From: Hyphomicrobium sp.
GTDB taxonomy: Bacteria; Pseudomonadota; Alphaproteobacteria; Rhizobiales; Hyphomicrobiaceae
Direction: 5' to 3'
Assembly (NCBI GenBank): GCA_025351425.1
Contig: JANXVY010000095.1
Span: 1-63,746, forward strand
DNA length: 63,746 nt
How positions within the stretch are numbered: position 1 is the first letter of the stretch; every line of letters starts with the position of its first letter. The notes below the pieces were generated by a model. The model made no database searches and was not told the DNA's origin. It worked only from the letters and a program-made list of their open reading frames with translations. A program made the position numbers and the translations under genes. Positions 34,852 through 44,444 of the stretch are shown in pieces.

Positions 34852-35958
34852 ATGAAACGTCCCCCGCTGACCAACCTGATCAATGCGTTGCCAACGACGG
34901 TCCCTTTCGTCGGACCAGAGACGCTGGAGCGCGAACGCCGCCGCGAATTCCGCGCCCGGATCGGTGCCAATGAAAACGGCTTTGGTCCCTCGCCCCGCGC
35001 GATCGCGGCGATGGAGCGCGCCGCGCGCGACAACTGGAAATACGCCGACCCCACGAGCCACGACCTGATCGCCGCAATCGCGAGCCTTCATGACGTCAAG
35101 CCAGCGAATGTCGTCGTCGGCGAAGGTATCGATGGCTTGCTGGGGCTGGCGGTTCACATGACCGTCGAACGCGGCGCGGCAGTCGTGACGTCGGACGGTG
35201 CCTACCCCACGTTCAATTTCCACGTGGCAAGCTACGGCGGCGCGTTGGTCAAGGTGCCGTATCTGGCAAACCGGGAAGACATCGCAGGTCTCGCCGCTGC
35301 CGCCGAACGCACGGGGGCCGCGATCCTCTATCTGTCCAATCCAGATAACCCGATGGGCAGCTGGTGGCCCGGCGTCGACATCCAGGAACTTGTCCGCCGC
35401 CTGCCCTCTGGCTGCCTGCTGTGCCTCGACGAGGCCTACATCGACACGCTCCCGGCGTCCGCACGTCCCCTTATCGATGTCGAACACCCTCAGGTGCTGC
35501 GCTTTCGCACGCTGTCCAAGGCGTACGGCCTCGCGGGCGCCCGCATTGGGTATGCGCTGGGTCCGGTCCGGCTGATTCAGGGGTTCGAAAAGGTGCGCAA
35601 TCATTACGGCATCAACCGGGTGGGGCAGGTCGGCGCGCTCGCAGCCATTGAGGATCAGGCCTATCTCGCCGAAGTGGTCGCGCAGATCGCGACGGCGCGC
35701 GAGCAAATCGGCGAGATCGCACGCGCCCATGGCCTGGAGCCGCTCAATTCGGCGGCAAGCTTCGTCGCCATCGAGTGCGGTCTCGACGGAGCGTATGCAA
35801 AGCGAATTCTCGATGGCTTGCTAGCGCGCGACGTGTTCGTCCGCAAGCCGTCGGTCGCCCCGCTCGACCGCTGCGTCCGCGTGAGCTGCGCGCCCGCCGG
35901 AACGCTGGCGATCTTCGCTGCGGCGCTCGACGAGGTAATGCGTTCGCTGCGCAAGTGA
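34852..35958 (+). CDS. HisC-like pyridoxal-phosphate aminotransferase
   Basis: A 368-residue fold-type I aminotransferase. ANENGFGPSPRA is the substrate motif of HisC-like enzymes. Asp193 in CLDEAYID contacts the PLP pyridine nitrogen, Tyr196 is beside it, Lys223 in TLSKAYGLAGARIGY is the Schiff-base lysine, and Arg231 lies in the same motif. The HisC subfamily uses histidinol-phosphate, phenylalanine or related substrates. With no his genes nearby it may be an aromatic or unknown-substrate paralogue. It begins 3 bases after the DUF1489 stop. Confidence 0.85.
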   Translation: MKRPPLTNLINALPTTVPFVGPETLERERRREFRARIGANENGFGPSPRAIAAMERAARDNWKYADPTSHDLIAAIASLHDVKPANVVVGEGIDGLLGLAVHMTVERGAAVVTSDGAYPTFNFHVASYGGALVKVPYLANREDIAGLAAAAERTGAAILYLSNPDNPMGSWWPGVDIQELVRRLPSGCLLCLDEAYIDTLPASARPLIDVEHPQVLRFRTLSKAYGLAGARIGYALGPVRLIQGFEKVRNHYGINRVGQVGALAAIEDQAYLAEVVAQIATAREQIGEIARAHGLEPLNSAASFVAIECGLDGAYAKRILDGLLARDVFVRKPSVAPLDRCVRVSCAPAGTLAIFAAALDEVMRSLRK

Positions 35959-36000
35959 GCCCGGCAAGCGCGCCGCGTCAACGCACCCGGATTGCCGTAA

Positions 36001-36411
36001 TCAGTGCGCCTGGAAGAAGATCGGCCGGAAGTGCCCGTCGTCACCCTCGATGAACAACTCTGCGACCTTGGGATGGCGCAGCGGTTCGCCGGACTTGTCA
36101 GGTATCAGGTTTTGTTCCGAGACATAGGCAATGTACTCGGTCTCCGAATTTTCGGCGAGAAGGTGGTAGAACGGCTGGTTCTTCTTTGGCCGCAACTCAG
36201 CCGGGATCGATAGCCACCACTCGTCGGTGTTGTCGAACACCGGGTCGACGTCGAACACCAGCCCGCGGAACGGGTAGAACTTGTGGCGCACAACCGAGCC
36301 GACCGCGAATTTGGCCGTCCGCGCCTTGCGTTTGGCGCGCGGCTTGGGTGCGGCAGCCTTTTTGGCGGCGGGCGTTCTGGGGGCGCTGCGGGTGGGTCTG
36401 ATGTCGCTCAT
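36001..36411 (-). CDS. hspQ: heat-shock protein HspQ
   Basis: A 136-residue protein. The C-terminal 100 residues match HspQ: FAVGSVVRHKFYPFRGLVFD, DEWWLSIP, PFYHLLAENSETEYIAYVSEQ. HspQ is a hemimethylated-DNA-binding and Lon-associated small protein. The first 35 residues are an Ala/Pro/Lys/Arg-rich extension (APRTPAAKKAAAPKPRAKRK). The start ATG at 36411 follows a weak CAGGT site; an ATG at 36450 has an AGAGG placed too close. It converges on the aminotransferase. Confidence 0.88.
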   Translation of the reverse strand: MSDIRPTRSAPRTPAAKKAAAPKPRAKRKARTAKFAVGSVVRHKFYPFRGLVFDVDPVFDNTDEWWLSIPAELRPKKNQPFYHLLAENSETEYIAYVSEQNLIPDKSGEPLRHPKVAELFIEGDDGHFRPIFFQAH

Positions 36412-36607
36412 ACCTGACTTGCCATGGAAGGGACGACGATTGTCAATCATCCTCTAGAAATATTCTATCCGACTGTGATCGCAAGAGCACGATCGATTTG
36501 AGCCCCAGCCCACCAACCGTCGCGTCGTCGTTAAGAAACAATGGCCGCGGCCCTCCCAATCCAAAGCGGAAGGCCTCAGCCGGCGATGGCGCACCGACCC
36601 GGAGGCG

Positions 36608-37663
36608 TTACAACCCGTAGGCAGCCGCGAGCGCCGTGTCCTTGGTCGCGACGATCTTCGCGAGATCGACGATCACTTTGGCTTGTTTCCAAGTGGCGTC
36701 ATCCTGCATCTTGCCGTCGAGCATCACCGCGCCCGTGCCGTCGGGCATGGCATCGAGGATACGCTTGGCGAAGGCGACCTCCTTGACGTCGGGGGAGAAC
36801 ACGCGCTTGGCGATGTCGATCTGCGAGGGGTGCAGCGTCCAAGCGCCAAGGCAGCCTTGGATAAAGGCGTTGCGGAACTGGGATTCGCAGGCGGTATTGT
36901 CGGAGAAGTCGCCGAACGGTCCGTAGAACGGCTTGATTCCATGGGCCATGCAGGCGTCGACCATCTTGCCGACCGTGTAGTGCCACAGGTCCTGCTGATA
37001 GGTAGCGCGCGGCGCGGCTTTATCCAAACCGGGATCGGCGACGACAGCGTAATCTGGATGTCCGCCGCCGACGCGCGTCGTCTTCATGCCGCGCGAGGCG
37101 GCAAGGTCGGCGGGCCCGAGGCTCATGCCGTGCATCCGTGGGCTGGCCGCCGCGATCGCCTCGACATTGTTGACCCCTTCGGCCGTTTCCAGGATTGCGT
37201 GGATGAGGATTGGGCGCTTGATCTGGTGCTTGGCTTCGAGCTGGGCCAATAGTTGATCGAGATAATGGATGTCCCACGGCCCTTCGACCTTGGGCAGCAT
37301 GATCACGTCGAGCTTGTGACCGGCTTCCGCGACGAGCGTCGTGATGTCGTCCAGCCCCCACGGAGAATTGAGGCAATTGACGCGCGTCCATAGCCCGGTG
37401 TTACCGAAGTCAAATTCACGCGCCATCGACACGAAACCTGCGCGCGCCTGCTCCTTCTCGGACGCGGCGACGGCGTCTTCGAGATTACCGAGCACCACGT
37501 CGACCTGGGTGATCGTATCCTTGAGCTTGGCGCGGATCTTCGCGTTGTGCGGCGGAATGAAGTGGATCATCCGTTCGAGCTTGACGGGCAGCTGCCGATA
37601 AGGCTCGGGCGCGCCAATGGCAAGCGGCGCAAAGAACTTGGCAGGCGTACGGGATGCGGCCAT
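36608..37663 (-). CDS. mcl: L-malyl-CoA/beta-methylmalyl-CoA lyase
   Basis: A 351-residue HpcH/CitE-type lyase of family length. LEDAV (61-65), Arg94 in WTRVNCL, Glu159 in ILETAEGV and Asp186 in LGPADLA are the metal and substrate residues. It cleaves malyl-CoA to acetyl-CoA plus glyoxylate, or methylmalyl-CoA to propionyl-CoA, as in the serine or ethylmalonyl-CoA cycle. The linked presence of pccA in the window fits propionyl-CoA handling but the two genes are 20 kb apart. ATG at 37663 begins the conserved part. Confidence 0.88.
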   Translation of the reverse strand: MAASRTPAKFFAPLAIGAPEPYRQLPVKLERMIHFIPPHNAKIRAKLKDTITQVDVVLGNLEDAVAASEKEQARAGFVSMAREFDFGNTGLWTRVNCLNSPWGLDDITTLVAEAGHKLDVIMLPKVEGPWDIHYLDQLLAQLEAKHQIKRPILIHAILETAEGVNNVEAIAAASPRMHGMSLGPADLAASRGMKTTRVGGGHPDYAVVADPGLDKAAPRATYQQDLWHYTVGKMVDACMAHGIKPFYGPFGDFSDNTACESQFRNAFIQGCLGAWTLHPSQIDIAKRVFSPDVKEVAFAKRILDAMPDGTGAVMLDGKMQDDATWKQAKVIVDLAKIVATKDTALAAAYGL

Positions 37664-37717
37664 GGGCGAACGGCTTTCAGTTGGCTGTGGCGGTATGATC
37701 TTGGGAAAAATGCTGCA

Positions 37718-37732
37718 GCGCACTTAATGCGC
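37718..37732. promoter_or_regulatory. inverted repeat upstream of mcl
   Basis: GCGCA (37718-37722) and TGCGC (37728-37732) flank CTTAA, 55-69 bases upstream of the mcl start. Outer bases can also pair (GCTGC/AGC). It is short and may be chance; no regulator gene is adjacent. Confidence 0.35.
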
Positions 37733-37875
37733 AGCCGATCCTCAAGTCAACGACAGCTGGGCGTCACCCCGGTTTGCAAAGGCCGACCGATCCAAAGAAG
37801 CCGTTCGCCCAAGGGAACATGCGGCCGCGAAGGAAGCAGCCGCACATGAGCGTTGGACGACGCCAAGCGCTGAAT

Positions 37876-38811
37876 TCAGTTCCACCGCCGGTTGCTCCAC
37901 ATCCATTGTTCAGGCGCCTCACGAACCCAGGCTTCGAACTGGCGTGTCATCTCGGAGGTCGCCCACTTGATGTCCTCGGTCGGATTGTTGGTCCGCGGGA
38001 TCCGCAACTCGGTCATCTCAATGCGAAACCGGCTGGACGAACCGATGCGCAGGCAGCGTGCCATCCAGATGCGCGCGCCGACACGCCGTGCAATCATGGG
38101 CGCGATGGTGACGGTGCGGGCATCCTTCCCAAAAAACGGCACGGGCAAGCCGTTACGGTCGTAGAGATCGCAGATGAGGCCCAGTTTCCGGCCCCGCCGC
38201 ACATGGTCCATCAGCAACCGGCCGGTCTTCTGGTCGTCGCCGTGGTCGCCTTCGACCTTGCCCCGCCCGAACAATCCGCCCGGAAACAGCTCGCGCCGCT
38301 GATGCCGCAGGTAGGCATCGATATAGGGGTTGTTGACGGAGCGATAAACGGCGGCAGGGCTGTGGCCGGCCATGGTCAACGGCCAGATCGCGAGTTCGTA
38401 ATTGCCCTGATGCAATGACACCCCGATCACCGGCCCGAGCTTGTCGGAGTAGCGCGCAAATACCTGCGCATCGGCGATTTCGATGGTGCCGGGCCGGTGG
38501 ATCAGCCGGTCGATCCACATCGTCTCGACCATGACGCGGCCGAGGTTTTGCCAGTGCGCCCGCGCGATTGCCGCGCGCCAGGCGGGGCTCGCCTGAGGAA
38601 ACGCGATCGCGAGATTGTCGAGCGCGCGCTGGTGACGCTTGCGGGCGATGAAGGGCGCAAGCCGGCACCACGCGCCCGCAGACAGCCATGTTGCAAGCCG
38701 CAGCGGCATCGCCCGGAACAGGCCGACGACCAGCCGGAGCCCGGCACACTCCGCGCGAAACTGCGCGTCGCGCCAAACGGATAAGCGCTGGGCGTCGGGA
38801 ATTGTCGGCAT
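37876..38811 (-). CDS. lipid A biosynthesis lauroyl/myristoyl acyltransferase (LpxL-like)
   Basis: A 311-residue inner-membrane acyltransferase of the LpxL/HtrB type. The catalytic H-x4-E is His134 to Glu139 in LHQGNYE. RSVNNPYIDAYLRHQR and LICDLYDRNGLPVPFFGK are the substrate motifs. It adds a secondary acyl chain to lipid A. It begins 52 bases after the end of the UbiH-like gene on the same strand, so co-transcription is likely. Chain specificity cannot be read from sequence. Confidence 0.88.
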   Translation of the reverse strand: MPTIPDAQRLSVWRDAQFRAECAGLRLVVGLFRAMPLRLATWLSAGAWCRLAPFIARKRHQRALDNLAIAFPQASPAWRAAIARAHWQNLGRVMVETMWIDRLIHRPGTIEIADAQVFARYSDKLGPVIGVSLHQGNYELAIWPLTMAGHSPAAVYRSVNNPYIDAYLRHQRRELFPGGLFGRGKVEGDHGDDQKTGRLLMDHVRRGRKLGLICDLYDRNGLPVPFFGKDARTVTIAPMIARRVGARIWMARCLRIGSSSRFRIEMTELRIPRTNNPTEDIKWATSEMTRQFEAWVREAPEQWMWSNRRWN

Positions 38812-38863
38812 GAGGCGGGGGCCGTTCCTGGTTGCAAGAGGTCGGAGCGTAAAGCTCCCGGCC

Positions 38864-40168
38864 CTATGCCAAGGCCCGCACGCTGCCGTCAAGGCTGCTA
38901 TCCACGCGGTCGGGCTGCAAGGTCATGCGCTGCATGGTCCGCGGCAGGGCACCGGATGGTTGGAGTCCGTTTGCCATCAACCGCTGGCGCAGTGGTTTGA
39001 AGCTGGCCACAAGGTGCAGTCCGAATCCGCGTGCGAGGTGAACCGGCAAGAGGTCGGACAACAGGGAGCGGTTCAAGGCATCGACGGCGCCCATTCGCAG
39101 CCCGATGTCGGCAGAACGCGCCGCATTGTAGCGGTCGAGAACATCGTCCCCACCGATATCGCCGCCTTTGGCCTGCGCGTCCTCCACGCACTCCAACAGC
39201 CAGCCGACATCGCGCAGACCGAGGTTCAACCCCTGGGCGCCAATCGGCGGCATGACGTGCGCTGCTTCCCCAATCAGCGCCACGCGGCGTGCGGCATACC
39301 GGCTGGCCTGCATCCAGCTGAGAGGGAACATGGCCCGCGGTGTCGGATGGGAGATGGCACCTAGCACCCCTTGCAACCGGGTCTCCAGCGCGCTGGCAAA
39401 AGATATATCGTCCATGGCTGCAAGCCGCCGTGCAATGGCCGGCCGCTCGATCCAAACCAGGCTCGACGTACGGCCCGGCAAAGGTACGGTGGTGCACGGG
39501 CCTGCTGGTCCATGCAACTCGGTCGAGATGCCCTGGTGGGATCGCTGGTGACTGAAGTTGGCCGTCACCGCCACTTGGTCGTAGGAATGCTCACGAACAC
39601 TGATCTGGGCACCCGCCCGGCAAACTGACATCCGCCCGTCGGCCCCCACGGCCAGCACAGCCTCGATTTCCTGGCCATCCGAAAGGCCGACCCGCACGCA
39701 CCCTTCGCTTGGAGTGACGACGGTAACGCTCTGCCCCTCGATCCACGTCAACCCGGATGGCACAGTCCGCAGGACCCCTCGCAGGGCAGCAGCCAGCACG
39801 GAATTGGGCACATTGTAACCAAAGAAGGGTTGGCCAGCCTCGGTCGCGTGGAAAACGACCTCCGGCGCGCGCAGCAGACCGCCCCTGTCGTCGATCATGC
39901 GGATCGCGAGCAACGGCGCCGACCAGGCCAGGCACTCGTGCCAAATCCCCACGTGTTCGAGCAGCGCGAGCGACGACATAAACAAAGCCGCCGTCCGCGC
40001 CTCTGGCCCGCGCCCAGGCGGCGGAGGCTCAGGAGTGACCAGTACGGTTTGGATGCCGGCCTGCACCAGCGCAAGCGCACTCAACAGGCCCGCCGGGCCT
40101 CCCCCGGCGATCAGAACAGGCCGCGGAAGGGATTTTTCCACGATGGCCGACACTGAAGATGGTGTCAT
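38864..40168 (-). CDS. UbiH/UbiF-type FAD-dependent hydroxylase
   Basis: A 434-residue flavin monooxygenase. The N-terminal FAD-binding loop is LIAGGGPAGLLSALALV, DGRMS lies in the middle, and the C-terminal GEAAHVMPPIGAQGLNLGLRD motif with GE replacing the usual GD contacts the flavin. It is close to UbiH and UbiF, which hydroxylate ubiquinone precursors aerobically. The start ATG is at 40168; the frame is open to 40279 but without signal or support. It precedes the LpxL-like gene on the same strand. Confidence 0.85.
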   Translation of the reverse strand: MTPSSVSAIVEKSLPRPVLIAGGGPAGLLSALALVQAGIQTVLVTPEPPPPGRGPEARTAALFMSSLALLEHVGIWHECLAWSAPLLAIRMIDDRGGLLRAPEVVFHATEAGQPFFGYNVPNSVLAAALRGVLRTVPSGLTWIEGQSVTVVTPSEGCVRVGLSDGQEIEAVLAVGADGRMSVCRAGAQISVREHSYDQVAVTANFSHQRSHQGISTELHGPAGPCTTVPLPGRTSSLVWIERPAIARRLAAMDDISFASALETRLQGVLGAISHPTPRAMFPLSWMQASRYAARRVALIGEAAHVMPPIGAQGLNLGLRDVGWLLECVEDAQAKGGDIGGDDVLDRYNAARSADIGLRMGAVDALNRSLLSDLLPVHLARGFGLHLVASFKPLRQRLMANGLQPSGALPRTMQRMTLQPDRVDSSLDGSVRALA

Positions 40169-40535
40169 GGACTGCGCCTCTAAAGCGTGAGGCTGCACTA
40201 TATCGGACCCTCGCGCTGATGACCATAACCACCGCCAACCCCGTCGGCAAATAATCCTCTGGTCCAAGAAAACCTTCACAAATCTGAACCAACTGCCTCC
40301 GGCAACACAGGAATCTTAACGGTGTTCGAATCACCGCAGTTGCAAACCTGCAACTAAGCAACGCCGGAACGCGTCATGGTGCAATTTCGAGTATACGTGG
40401 CTGCCGTCAGCGGGTACCTCTTGGGCAGGTTGAACGCACATGTACGGCTTCGGTCGAGTGACGTTCGCTTGGAATGGTGTCCCTGCCGCGATGGTAGTTG
40501 GTCGCTGAGTTGGTAAGTACAACGGAGATATGTGC
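40169..40535. other. 367-base intergenic region upstream of porin 1
   Basis: Holds the divergent promoters of the UbiH-like gene and porin 1. GGAG at 40524-40527 is the porin ribosome binding site. No gene or RNA is supported. Confidence 0.5.
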
Positions 40536-42011
40536 ATGTTCGGGGGACTTCTTAAGTCGACCAGCCTCGCGGCCCTTTTGGCCGTCGCAGGCGTAGCAAT
40601 TTCGGGCGTCAGCGCCCAGGCAGCGGATCTGGGCGGCAACTGCTGCGCCGATCTGGAAGAACGTATCGCTGAACTCGAAGCCACGACGGCCCGCAAGGGC
40701 AACCGCAAGGTTTCGTTGACCGTCTCGGGTCAGATCAACCAGAGCGTTTTGTTTTTTGATGACGGCGTAACCAAGAATGCCTACGTGACCGATAACGAAG
40801 CCTCGCGCTCGCGCGTTCGCTTCGTCGGCAGCGCCAAGATCGACGCTTCGTGGTCGGCTGGCTACCTGCTCGAACTCGGCACGCGCGGCAACCGCCAGGA
40901 CACGGTCAGCCAGTCGCCGACCTACAGCGGTGGCGTGCAGACCGGCGGCTCCGACAATGGCGTCGGCAGCAAGGTCGTCGACGTTCGTCACTCGGTTTGG
41001 TGGCTGCAGAATAAGGACCTGGGTAAGGTCTGGATGGGCATGACCTCGGACGCTGCCGACGGCATCACCGAAATCAACCTTGCCAACACCGGTCACTTTG
41101 CCAGCCCGCAGATCCAGGATTACCTGAACGGTTTCGCACTGCGCAAGAACGGCACGCTGTTGAACAATTTCAACGGCGGCAATGCGGCGACGGCCACGGC
41201 ACTGACCTACAGCACGATCTGGAATGGCGGCCGTGCCGGCGCCAACCCGGGTGAAGGCGACCGCTTCAACGTCGTGAAGTACGACACCCCGACGATTGCT
41301 GGCTTCATCGGCTCGGCGTCGTGGGGCGAGAACGACCAGTGGGCCGTTGGCCTGCGTTATGCTGGTGAATTCTCTGGCTTCAAGCTCGCCGCTGGCGTCG
41401 CCTACTCGGACGTGACCGATGGTTACGACATCAGCACGTCGACGGGTCTATCGCAGAACGGCGCTCGTGGTTGCGCTAAAGTTCTCGGCGCTGCCTCTAC
41501 CGGCCACGACGTCAGCTGTAACGAGCTTGGCGCGTCTGCCAGCCTCATGCACGTTCCGACCGGCCTTTATGTGACCGGTGCGTACGGCCGCAAGAGCGAC
41601 GACAATCGCGTTCTGATCGATCCCGCAATCCGCAAGACCGACCAGTTCTACATGATCCAAGCTGGTATCGAGCAGAAGTTCTTCCCGCTCGGCAAGTCGA
41701 CCCTGTTTGGCGAATACTACCAGGGCGATTTCGGTCCGGTGAACGTGACGCCGCAGCTCGGCGATACATCGCAGCAGTCTAAGGCTCGTTCGTCGGGTGC
41801 CTTCACCGCCGCCGGCATTTCGAACAACGTCTGGACCAGCACCTCTGCCTCGATGTGGGGCATCGGCTTCAACCAGAACATAGAAGCTGCCGCCATGGAC
41901 ATCTACGTCGGCTACCGTAACGTCAGCACCGACGCCACGCTCAAGACGCAGGGCAAGGTTACGTTTGACGACATCCAGATCGTAACCACCGGCGCTGTGA
42001 TCAAGTTCTGA
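40536..42011 (+). CDS. outer-membrane porin 1 (tandem pair)
   Basis: A 491-residue trimeric-porin-type protein. Signal peptide (SLAALLAVAGVAISGVSA), a conserved AADLGGNCCADLEERIAELE coiled-coil start with a CC pair, then a beta-barrel ending in the C-terminal phenylalanine of an outer-membrane signature (TTGAVIKF). This is the Hyphomicrobiales porin type. It is nearly identical to porin 2, the differences being clustered in short blocks. ATG at 40536 is preferred over 40530 because of the spacing from GGAG. A strong terminator follows. Confidence 0.92.
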   Translation: MFGGLLKSTSLAALLAVAGVAISGVSAQAADLGGNCCADLEERIAELEATTARKGNRKVSLTVSGQINQSVLFFDDGVTKNAYVTDNEASRSRVRFVGSAKIDASWSAGYLLELGTRGNRQDTVSQSPTYSGGVQTGGSDNGVGSKVVDVRHSVWWLQNKDLGKVWMGMTSDAADGITEINLANTGHFASPQIQDYLNGFALRKNGTLLNNFNGGNAATATALTYSTIWNGGRAGANPGEGDRFNVVKYDTPTIAGFIGSASWGENDQWAVGLRYAGEFSGFKLAAGVAYSDVTDGYDISTSTGLSQNGARGCAKVLGAASTGHDVSCNELGASASLMHVPTGLYVTGAYGRKSDDNRVLIDPAIRKTDQFYMIQAGIEQKFFPLGKSTLFGEYYQGDFGPVNVTPQLGDTSQQSKARSSGAFTAAGISNNVWTSTSASMWGIGFNQNIEAAAMDIYVGYRNVSTDATLKTQGKVTFDDIQIVTTGAVIKF

Positions 42012-42040
42012 TCCGGCCTCATTGTCTCGAAATTGAAAAA

Positions 42041-42064
42041 GCCGCCCTCCCGGGCGGCTTTTTT
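42041..42064 (+). terminator. rho-independent terminator after porin 1
   Basis: GCCGCCC (42041-42047) pairs with GGGCGGC (42052-42058) around a 4-base loop, followed by six T. AAAAA precedes the stem, so it may act in both directions. Confidence 0.92.
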
Positions 42065-42361
42065 GCGTTTGGCTGAAGGTCTGAGTTGTCACAACCGTTG
42101 CGTGTCTGCAACAATCCGTTAATTCGTCCCGCTATATCATCCGGACGGTTGGTCGGACGCCGCGAGTCGCCTATCGGTCAAACATGAACTAGCGCGCCAT
42201 GGCCCGCCGAGGGCCGTGCGTTTTGTTCGGCACTTGAGTTCCCAGTCAGTTGCGTTGCGTACGCGAGCCAAGGTGCGTTGAGGCTTAATCAGCCCGCCGC
42301 CGGTTTCAGCGGCCATTGATTTATGCGCCCAAACAGCGGCGCCAACCTACTGGAGACGACA
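42065..42361. other. 297-base region between the two porin genes
   Basis: Contains the promoter for porin 2 and GGAG at 42351-42354 before its start. No gene is supported. Confidence 0.5.
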
Positions 42362-43831
42362 ATGATCGGGGGACTATTGAAATCGGCCAGCCTACTGGCG
42401 CTTGTCGCTAGCGGCGGTCTGATGATCGCGGGCGTCAGCGCCCAGGCAGCGGATCTGGGCGGCAACTGCTGCGCTGATCTGGAAGAACGTATCGCTGAAC
42501 TCGAAGCCACGACGGCCCGCAAGGGCAACCGCAAGGTTTCGCTGACGGTTTCCGGTCAGATCAACCAGAGCGTTTTGTTCTTTGATGACGGCGTGACCAA
42601 GAATGCTTACGTGACCGATAACGAAGCCTCGCGCTCGCGCGTTCGCTTCGTCGGCAACGCCAAGATCGATAACTCGTGGTCGGCTGGCTATCTGCTCGAA
42701 CTCGGCACCCGCGGCAACCGCCAGGACACGGTCAGCCAGTTGCCGACCTACAGCGGTGGCGTGCAGACCGGCGGCACCGACAACGGCGTCGGTAGCAAGA
42801 CCGTCGACGTTCGGCACTCGGTCTGGTGGCTGCAGAACAAGGACCTGGGTAAGGTCTGGATGGGCATGACATCGGACGCTGCCGACGGCATCACCGAGCT
42901 CAACCTTGCCAACACCGGTCACTTTGCGACCCCGCAGATTCAGGATTACCTGAACGGTTTCGCACTGCGCAAGAACGGCACGCTGTTGAACAATTTCAAC
43001 GGTGGCAATGCGGCGACGGCCACGGCGCTGACCTACAGCACGATCTGGAACGGCGGCCGCTCGGGCGCCAACCCGGGTGAAGGAGACCGCTTCAACGTCG
43101 TGAAATACGACACCCCGACGATCGCTGGCTTCATCGGCTCGGCGTCGTGGGGTGAAAACGACCAGTGGGCCGTTGGCCTGCGTTATGCGGGCGAAGCGTC
43201 TGGCTTCAAGCTCGTCGCTGGCATCGCCTACTCGGACGTGACCGATGGTTACGACATCAGCACGTCAACGGGCCTGTCGCAGAACGGCGCTCGGGGTTGC
43301 GCAAAACGCGCCAACGCAGGCGGTTCCGACGTGAGCTGCAACGAACTTGGTCTCTCGGCTAGCCTCATGCACGTGCCGACAGGCCTGTACATCACCGGTG
43401 CCTACGGCCAGAAGCGCGACGACAACCGCGCCCTGATCGATACGGCCATCCGTTCAAAGGATGAGTTCTATTACCTGCAAGGCGGCATTGAGCAGAAGTT
43501 CTTCCCCGTAGGTAAGTCGACCCTGTTTGGTGAATACTACCAGGGCCAGTTTGGCCCCGTGAACGTGACGCCGCAGCTGGGTGATACTTCGATCCTGTCC
43601 AAGGCTCGCTCGTCGGCCGCCTTTACGGCAGCTGGTATCAGCAGCAACGTCTGGACCGGGACGTCGCTTGAGATGTGGGGCATCGGCTTCAACCAGAACA
43701 TAGAAGCTGCCGCCATGGACATCTACGTCGGCTACCGCAACGTCAGCTCGGACGCCACGCTCAAGACGCAGGGCAAGGTTACGTTTGACGACATCCAACT
43801 CGTCACCACCGGCGCTGTGATCAAGTTCTGA
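42362..43831 (+). CDS. outer-membrane porin 2 (tandem pair)
   Basis: A 489-residue paralogue of porin 1, same layout: signal peptide, AADLGGNCCADLEERIAELE start, barrel and terminal TTGAVIKF. Most blocks are identical to porin 1; differences concentrate in the signal, around RGCAKRANAGGSDVSC (about 310), QKRDDNRALIDTAIRSKDEF (about 350) and SILSKARSSAAFTAAGIS (about 430). The pattern suggests recent duplication plus gene conversion with selected differences in exposed loops. GGAG at 42351-42354 supports the ATG. Confidence 0.92.
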   Translation: MIGGLLKSASLLALVASGGLMIAGVSAQAADLGGNCCADLEERIAELEATTARKGNRKVSLTVSGQINQSVLFFDDGVTKNAYVTDNEASRSRVRFVGNAKIDNSWSAGYLLELGTRGNRQDTVSQLPTYSGGVQTGGTDNGVGSKTVDVRHSVWWLQNKDLGKVWMGMTSDAADGITELNLANTGHFATPQIQDYLNGFALRKNGTLLNNFNGGNAATATALTYSTIWNGGRSGANPGEGDRFNVVKYDTPTIAGFIGSASWGENDQWAVGLRYAGEASGFKLVAGIAYSDVTDGYDISTSTGLSQNGARGCAKRANAGGSDVSCNELGLSASLMHVPTGLYITGAYGQKRDDNRALIDTAIRSKDEFYYLQGGIEQKFFPVGKSTLFGEYYQGQFGPVNVTPQLGDTSILSKARSSAAFTAAGISSNVWTGTSLEMWGIGFNQNIEAAAMDIYVGYRNVSSDATLKTQGKVTFDDIQLVTTGAVIKF

Positions 43832-43845
43832 TCGCTCGCACTCTG

Positions 43846-43878
43846 ACGGGGGGCTCCGGCACGGGAGCCCCCCGTTTT
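43846..43878 (+). terminator. rho-independent terminator after porin 2
   Basis: ACGGGGGGCTCC (43846-43857) pairs perfectly over 12 bases with GGAGCCCCCCGT (43864-43875) around a 6-base loop, then TTT. Confidence 0.93.
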
Positions 43879-44070
43879 CCCACAGTATCGGGCCTGATGC
43901 TGCGTCAATGTGCTTCGATGTTGCTGCACTGCCACATGGCAACGAAACCACAGGCGGTTCGAGAAATCTTCAGTCCGCTTTAACTGGGTTCGATTGATCC
44001 TTGTACTCTTAGTACACGTCCCCCATGGTCTTCGCGTACGGGTGATGCACAGCATCGCGGGAAACTAAAA

Positions 44071-44421
44071 ATGCCACTGTTCAAATACATGTATGTTGGA
44101 CTTACTCTGGTTCTGTTGAGCACGGCTGCGGCCGCGTTCCAGGAGCAGACGTCTGGCTCGGCGCCGCAGGCTGTCCCGGCTCCTGCCCAGCCGGAAGCCA
44201 AGCCCGCTGAACTGTCGAACAGTGCTGACGCATTGAAACCAACGCTCGGGACCGAGGTTCGCATCCCCGGCCTCGGCAAGCTTGGCAGTCTCCCCAAAAT
44301 GGATTTTGGCCTCGAGCTGCTTTACGGTGCGACCGAAGGCAAACAGCAACCGGAACCGCAAACGCGCGATGAAAACCGCGACGATCTTACGATCCGTGGA
44401 ACCGTCAAGCACAAGTTCTAA
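44071..44421 (+). CDS. small exported protein with outer-membrane-like C-terminus
   Basis: A 116-residue protein with a signal peptide (LVLLSTAAAAFQ), a Pro/Ala-rich linker and a short end, DFGLELLYGATE then DDLTIRGTVKHKF. The final Phe and alternating pattern resemble an outer-membrane beta-signal, but 116 residues is too small for a barrel, so it could be an assembly-linked fragment or a secreted peptide. It overlaps no other gene and lies 22 bases upstream of the PC-synthase-like gene. Confidence 0.7.
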   Translation: MPLFKYMYVGLTLVLLSTAAAAFQEQTSGSAPQAVPAPAQPEAKPAELSNSADALKPTLGTEVRIPGLGKLGSLPKMDFGLELLYGATEGKQQPEPQTRDENRDDLTIRGTVKHKF

Positions 44422-44444
44422 CGTGGTCACGCTCAGGAGTTGAT

